From Porites lobata (taxonomy: Eukaryota; Cnidaria; Anthozoa; Scleractinia; Poritidae), in NCBI GenBank assembly GCA_942486035.1, contig CALNXK010000017.1, forward strand, positions 1,411,001 to 1,475,000: DNA of 64,000 nucleotides, in the 5' to 3' direction. Made by a program: the position numbers and the translations under genes. Below the pieces are notes generated by a model. It was not told the origin of the DNA, ran no database searches, and saw only the letters and a list, made by a program, of their open reading frames with translations. Below, one piece after another: positions 58,118 to 64,000 of this stretch; the first letter of the stretch is position 1; every line of letters begins with the position of its first letter.

Positions 58118-61100
58118 ATGGCTCCAAAGAAGCGGCGATTTTGCCCTCATTGCGAAGAGAATGTATCGGTGAGGACATATAGAGACCATTTTGAACTGTA
58201 TTTCGACAAGGAAAAAGATGAGTGGCAGAAAGTCCAATCTTCTGACGAGGACGATAGCTTCTCACAAGCCGAAACAAGGTGTCATTTGCGTGATGCGTGC
58301 AGCGGGATGGCCATGGATTAGGCTGACGGTTCAGAAGGCGAGATCTATCACAGTGAAACTACAGACAAACACACACAATCAGCGCATGGTAAGTGTATTC
58401 TAGATAAAAATGTCATCTTGACGGCTAAGTTGACAAAGTGTTTTCACTGTTACGCGATGGAAAAATAAGTTTGAAACCGTTCAACGAAAGAAGCCAAGAA
58501 AATAAAATGTTACAATCAAGGGTCGGGGGAGCGGGGGGAAGGGACGAGGTCTGGGACCGAGAAACGATGTTGTCACAACTTGCAAAGCGGTCACCCAGCG
58601 TGGTGGTCAGGGGATAATTACAGTATTTTTCCCACAGTAAATATTTTTAGACTTTTTAGAAGCAAGAAGCGAACCAACGGAGGAAATAAGAAATGCTTAA
58701 AAATTGAAAAAAAAAAAAAAAATCATGTATCTTTGTTTTTCTTGCATATCCTATTCGTCTTTCGGTACTGAAATGCGGGGGAAACTAAAACGCAACCGTG
58801 CTAGATCTTAACCAACAACAATGCCCTCGATGGATTTATTTATAGGTTACATCGTTTTTGCTGGGCAAGGATAACTTGATACTGATATAAAAAATTACTG
58901 GAGCAAGTGTCAAATTTATCGGAAGCAGGTATATTCAAGAGAGCTTTATTAAACTGAGCTTACTGCTGTAGATATCATAACTGAATAAAAATTAACACTT
59001 CATAACATTTCACTTCGTTTATTTCGATCAGTCAACACCTTGAATCCAAAGTTAAAATTCAAAACGATCCTAAAACAAATCACAACTATTACTGAAAGCT
59101 CTGTACCTTGAAGCGACTTTAACTTTCCTATGGTTTGCAGCAAAACACTGCTCGATAGCTCAACTCTTCGGCGGATCTTAGCAGCTATTCAGAGCTATAT
59201 GTTGTATACTCCAACTCTGCAAAGGGAAATTGTTTAACAGAAGAAGAAAACCACACACTATGTCTGAAAAGCGACATAAAATCAAGAAATTTGCGAATTA
59301 CCAAAATATAATAGTGAGAAACAGTCCCGCCTTCGACTGCCGTGTTTTTGCTTTTTCTCAAGACCGTTGATCTATGGTTTTTGACGTAATGCGCATGATC
59401 AGTACACAAATCCGCTGGCAAGACCCTTGCTGATCGCTTCGCAAGTTGTGAGAACATCATTTGGATTTCATTTAAGAGAATGTATGGGAAGTAGCTTCCC
59501 CCACCCTGGTTACAATAGACTCATGATCATAAATGTACCAAGTAAGTTTATGTAAGTCTTGAGTCTTGGGTAACTTGCTGATTAAATAATTCCAAAAGTT
59601 CGAAAAGTTAAAAGTGATGCAGAAACAAATGCAAATGCAAAGCACCTTTTAGTTGGTAGGACAGACTCCTTATGTTTTTGTTGTATCGTGTTTTATTTTG
59701 CAATTTTGAAAATAGTAGTCAATTTTGTAAAACTTTTTTGGGCTTAAATTACTTGTAAATGCTGTAACATTGTATTTTTCCTTTATCTCTTGTACGTTTT
59801 TTGTATTTTTCCTCCATGTAAATGTAAGTATTGTCATTAGAAGTGTGGTAACCAAATAAATGTTACTAAAAAAAATAAAAAATAAAAAAAATGTAAATGA
59901 TCAGAAAAAAAAAAAGTCTCGGGTCTGTGCGTCGTGCAACGCAGGTTTAGTTACATTTTCCAAAAAGGGACGCGCAATTTTACAGCACTCAACCAGGTTT
60001 TGGCATCCAGCGGTTTTAGTGAAAAAACAAGAGTTTGGGTGGGGTGTTCAGTCACGCAGGCTCATATTAAAAACCTGGTCTTGCTGATTCTTATTTACGG
60101 ATTTTCATTGCATTAGGCATGGGTCGCACTTGGAAAATTGTTTGGAGAATTAATTCTTTTAAGTCTACCTTGCGTCAGAAATCTGTCCTCGGTCGAAAAC
60201 AATAAATTTGCTAATTTAAATTTACTAAGGTAATATAATTTTATTTTTTACCTTACCCACTTCCCCAAATAGCGATTTTGATGATGAGGTGCCCTTTTAT
60301 ATGTCAATCAATTTGAAAACAAACATCCAATACCAAAATGGCGTAAAAAGTTACACTTCTTTGCTGATTGTTTTTATTTTGAAACCTGTATTATGTAACT
60401 TGGTTTAAAATACCTCACTAATATCTTATTGAAAGGTTACATGTAGCTTGTGGACTGATATGATTGGACTATGTAATCTTGGATTTCCCTGATCTGTTAG
60501 GACTATACATAATTGAGTGTGCATCCAATACTTTGTAATAATATTATTAGTAGTAAGTATTATTTTTTGTTGTTCATTACTTATCAGATACCACTGGAGT
60601 GCCCATTAAAAATCTTGAAGTCGAGGATTATTTGTTATTAAAAGGGAGTGATTCAGATTCCAGTGATTTTATGTACCATGAAAAGATGCGACCAGATGTT
60701 TTGATGGAATTTTGGAACATCGCAGGTGAAGATGTCAATGAAGACTTCCCTCAAGGTCTAAGTAATGTGCCCACGGTGGATGTCTCTGAAACCTCAAGAA
60801 TAATCGCAAGTGCAAGAGCTATTGTTCGTTGGATGCTAATATTTCTATGCCTGTGGTCATCTTTTTGCTCACTCTCTGACAATGCCTTTGAAGCACTCCT
60901 TGCTTTTTTACGTGCAGTTTTTGATTCCTTGGGAACCATTTTTCCAATAGTGGAAAGGTTTGGTATGTTACTTCCAAAATCACTCCATTTGCTTCGGAAA
61001 CAACTTGGACTTGATCGGGATAAGTTCATAAAGTATGTTGTGTGCCCCAAGTGTCACAGTTTATATAACTTTGATGATTGCTATGAAACTCTTCACAGAC

Positions 61101-63317
61101 GAAAAGTCTCAAAAAATTGCACTTTTGTCCAGTACCCACATCACCGACAGCATTTTCGCAGGACTGCATGCAGGGAACCCCTACTTAAAGAGGTAACATT
61201 AAAGACAGGTGAAACAAAACTTTACCCATTCAAAGTGTACTGCTACAATAGTGTCACTGAAAATCTAAAGTATTTTCTTCAAAGACCTGGCTTTGCCTCT
61301 ATGTGTGAATCATGGAGAAACAGGGATATTCCAGTTGGATATCTAGCTGATGTATTTGATGGTCGCATCTGGAAGGAATGGCAATTTGCCTTTGGAAAAC
61401 CTTTCCTTGCAGCACCTAGAAATTATGGTTTTATGCTGAATGTAGACTGGTTTCAGCCATTCCGACACTCACTGTACAGTGTGGGGGCTCTATACATGGC
61501 ATTGATGAACCTTCCAAGAACTGAAAGGTTCAAACCAGAGAATGTGTTTTTTGATTGGTGTCATTCCTGGGCCCCATGAACCTAAACTGAACATTAATAC
61601 TTACTTGCAGCCTCTTGTTGCTGAGTTGAGAGCCTTGTGGGAACATGGTGTAAGTATTAAAGCACATGGCCTGACCTCAACCCAGGTATTTCGCGGCAGC
61701 ACTTCTGTGTGTAGGTTGCGATGTCCCTGCAGCAAGAAAGGTTTGTGGTTTTACAGGTCATGCATCAAACGTTGGCTGTTCTAAGTGTCAAAAGCATTTT
61801 CCAGGCACAGTGGCAACTAAAATTGATTTCTCTGGATTCGATCCTTCACCTCTACGAAGTAATCAGGAACACCGGCAGCAAGCTCAAGAGATCCTGAACC
61901 AGACCTCTGCAGGTGACTGTTCCTCCTTGGAGCAAAAGTATGGTACTAGGTACAGCGAACTGATGCAGTTACCGTACTTTGACTGTGTCCGTTTTCACAT
62001 AGTTGATCCAATGCATAACCTCTTTACAGGAACAGCAAAACATGTCATGAGGAACATTTGGCTTGACTCAGACAAGCCATTACTTGACAAGAACGACTTG
62101 CTTCAGGTACAGGAGAAATTGGACAAGGTGAAAGTGCCAGCCTCTGTTGGAAGAATGCCTAAGAAAATTAGGAACAACTATGGAGGTTTCACTGCTGATC
62201 AATGGAAGACATTCACCGTGATATTTTCCATATATTCATTATGGAACATCTTGCCAAAGGATGACTTAGAACTGTGGCGTGAGTTTGTTTTGGCTTGTTC
62301 ATATTTATGTGCATCTGTTATAACAGAGGCTAAAGCAATGTTGGCTCACACACACCTCTTAAACTTTGGCAAGCGTTTTGAAGAATTGTATGGTAAAGAA
62401 ACAGTCACCCCAAATATGCATTTGCATACACATCTTTTAGACTGTGTTTTGGATTACGGTCCTGTATATGCTTTTTGGTTGTTCAGTTTTGAGCGTTACA
62501 ACGGCATCTTGGGAGAGTATGGTACAAATCAACGAGCAGTTGAGATACAGTTAATGAGGAAGTTTACTTCAAATCAGTCTATGAAAGACATTCCCCATCC
62601 AGATTTGTTTCAAGAAAGATTTAAGCCATTACTATCAAGACTGACTAGTAAACAGTCAGGAACTCTGCAAGAAGGCTCCTCAAATGAAGATGACAAATCT
62701 TTTTTTCACAAGTCATCCATGCAAGTCGCCTCTCCATTGGCCCTGTACAAAGAGGTGATCAGTGGTCCTGTGCAGAGTCCCTGTTCATGTGCTGTGGACC
62801 TTCTTCCAGAGATTGTTTTGATGCTAGTGACCTTTGTCATTTAAAACAATGTTATAGTGCCATTTTTAATGGTGTAGATGAAGATTCTGTTACACCATAC
62901 TTTGAGAGGTCTGCTGCCTGTAAATTCAATGGAGACCAGCTGGGATCTAGCAAATCTAGAAGTGACAGGTCGGCCTTTATCACAGCAAGATGGTGCAAAC
63001 TTGGGGGTACAATTGACAGTTCTGGGGCTGATTTGAGGCCTGGAGTTGTAGATTTTTTTATGAAGCAAAATGTGATAGTGAATGGTCAGTATCTGTCATG
63101 TATATTGGCATCAGTTCACTGGTTTCAAGCTCATCCCTCCAGACATGCCTTAGGAGCTCCAGTTGAAGTCTGGTGCAAAGATCTATTTGAACCAGAAGGT
63201 AATGCAAGTTTCATCCCTGTCCAAAGAATCCATGGGAAATTCATCCCAGCGCTTGACATTGTTGAAGGAGAAAATGTTCTTGTTGTTTGCCCTCTTCCAC
63301 GCAAGCTTCAGTGTTAG
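58118..63317 (+). pseudogene. CACTA/EnSpm-type transposase, broken
   Basis: Exon 1 (58118-58388) starts MAPKKRRFCPHCEENVSVRT, a zinc-ribbon-like N-terminus, and has an in-frame TAG at 58319. A 2.2-kb intron follows. Exon 2 starts at 60588 and contains YVVCPKCHSLYNFDDC, YLADVFDGRIWKEW, ELMQLPYFDCVRFHIVDPMH (Tnp2-like), FTADQWKTFTVIFSIYSLWN and PNMHLHTHLLDCVLDYGP, then FWLFSFERYNGILGEY (DUF4218-like). The frame shifts near 61550 in a T run (to reach IPGPHEPKLNINTYL), again near 61700 (to reach ALLCVGCDVPAARKVCGF) and near 62818. The C-terminal part 62818-63317 includes FITARWCKLGGT and VQRIHGKFIPAL. With a stop and three frameshifts it cannot make active transposase. The terminal repeats of the element were not found. 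Confidence 0.8.
59600..59893 (+). mobile_element. Possible LINE 3' tail with A-rich end
   Basis: A T-rich non-coding stretch ends in AACCAAATAAATGTTACTAA followed by A-rich AAAAATAAAAAAT runs, as at the 3' end of a retroelement. It lies inside the transposase intron. No coding part was seen, so this is tentative. Confidence 0.3.
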
Positions 63318-63427
63318 TGTTATGTTTCAAAGATTAATGTATTAAGATTCCCGAGAGGGGGGGGGGGAGTCAGTGAGAGTTTAAGTGGAGGTGTGCCTTC
63401 GAGCCCTTCAAATTCTGATCCTTTTTA

Positions 63428-63709
63428 CTGCGCTTTTCACAAACATGCTAACTCTTAAGTTCAAAAGCCGCCCTCACAATTGTGTTTTTCGCTGCCGTCC
63501 ATTAATATTATGATCACAAGCAACGAACCTTGAAACACACAAGATGGATTGAAATCCACCAATCACAAATCACAAACCTTGACCTTTTGAACCCGTTAAA
63601 GTAAAGTTTTGTTTCCTAAGAGGTCTGTTAAGATGATTGACGGCAGCGAAAAACGCAATCTTCAGTTGGCTTTGGAACTTTAGAATTCGCATGTTTGTGA
63701 AAAGCGCAG
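63428..63709. mobile_element. TA-flanked MITE, 282 bp
   Basis: Ends CTGCGCTTTTCACAAACATG and CATGTTTGTGAAAAGCGCAG are exact reverse complements, flanked by TA on both sides (Tc1/mariner style). Inside, TTTTTCGCTGCCGTC also pairs with GACGGCAGCGAAAAA, so most of the unit folds as one hairpin. It lies just after the broken transposase. Confidence 0.8.
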
Positions 63710-64000
63710 TAAGACAAGAGAGCTACATGTACTATCACAACCCTGATTTTTTTCCTGTCGTTTTGCACAAGAAATTAATTCTTTTTGTAAAGTAACATCA
63801 TGGAATTAGATTTTTCTAAAATATAATTTATTGTTGGTACCTATCATCTGGACCATGCATCACCAACAGTCACGCTCTCTTTAAAGCTTTGGATCCAAAA
63901 AGACACCTTGTTCAAGCTGCAAAATAGTGAATTAATTTCACTTTTTTGTACCTTGAAAAAAGAAACAGATACCCTCTCTGGCCAAAACTAATAAGGTACT

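Overview
The window reads as nuclear DNA of an anthozoan cnidarian, most likely a stony coral. Genes are split by many introns with GT..AG borders, the DNA is AT-rich, and the introns and spacers are filled with short inverted-repeat elements, SINE-like pieces and decayed LINE fragments. The gene content (zona pellucida protein, large ADAMTS proteases, alpha-kinase fragment, animal-type CACTA/EnSpm transposase) fits that view. I cannot name the species. Exons were found by hand from splice signals, phase and family similarity, so borders may be off by a base or two.

Layout. (1) 1-4.5 kb, + strand: the 3' part of a ZP-domain gene, with a 30-nt linker exon present twice and a short final exon. 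(2) 4.8-6.6 kb: LINE and inverted-repeat debris. (3) 7.2-31.6 kb, - strand: one gene of about 32 exons for a secreted ADAMTS-type zinc metalloprotease of about 1,445 residues. The order is signal peptide, prodomain, reprolysin domain with a complete zinc site, disintegrin-like region, TSP1, cysteine-rich region, spacer, three more TSP1 repeats, seven EGF-like repeats and two copies of a four-cysteine module. (4) 31.6-41.9 kb: spacer holding a dead copy of the ADAMTS prodomain exon (35.6-35.9 kb) and half of an alpha-kinase domain (36.8-37.5 kb). (5) 41.9-50.0 kb, + strand: the first eight exons of a second ADAMTS gene, arranged head-to-head with the first and sharing its intron phases. I find no zinc-site exon for it anywhere to the right. 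(6) 50-53.6 kb: a degenerate ~47-bp tandem repeat, empty sequence and an inverted-repeat element. (7) 53.8-63.3 kb: two divergent genes that look like one large DNA transposon. On the - strand is a five-exon Ser-rich protein, and on the + strand a CACTA/EnSpm-type transposase broken by a stop and three frameshifts. A ~177-bp satellite sits in an intron of the former. (8) 63.4-63.7 kb: a TA-flanked MITE.

The main biological story is a locus of inverted ADAMTS duplication. One full-length copy carries a C-terminal half that I do not know from vertebrate ADAMTS proteins, one copy is seen only as its 5' half, and one relic exon lies between them. The product of the full copy would act outside the cell on matrix, with the TSP1, EGF and terminal modules giving binding specificity. 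The ZP gene next to it also encodes an extracellular protein, but nothing shows that they work together.
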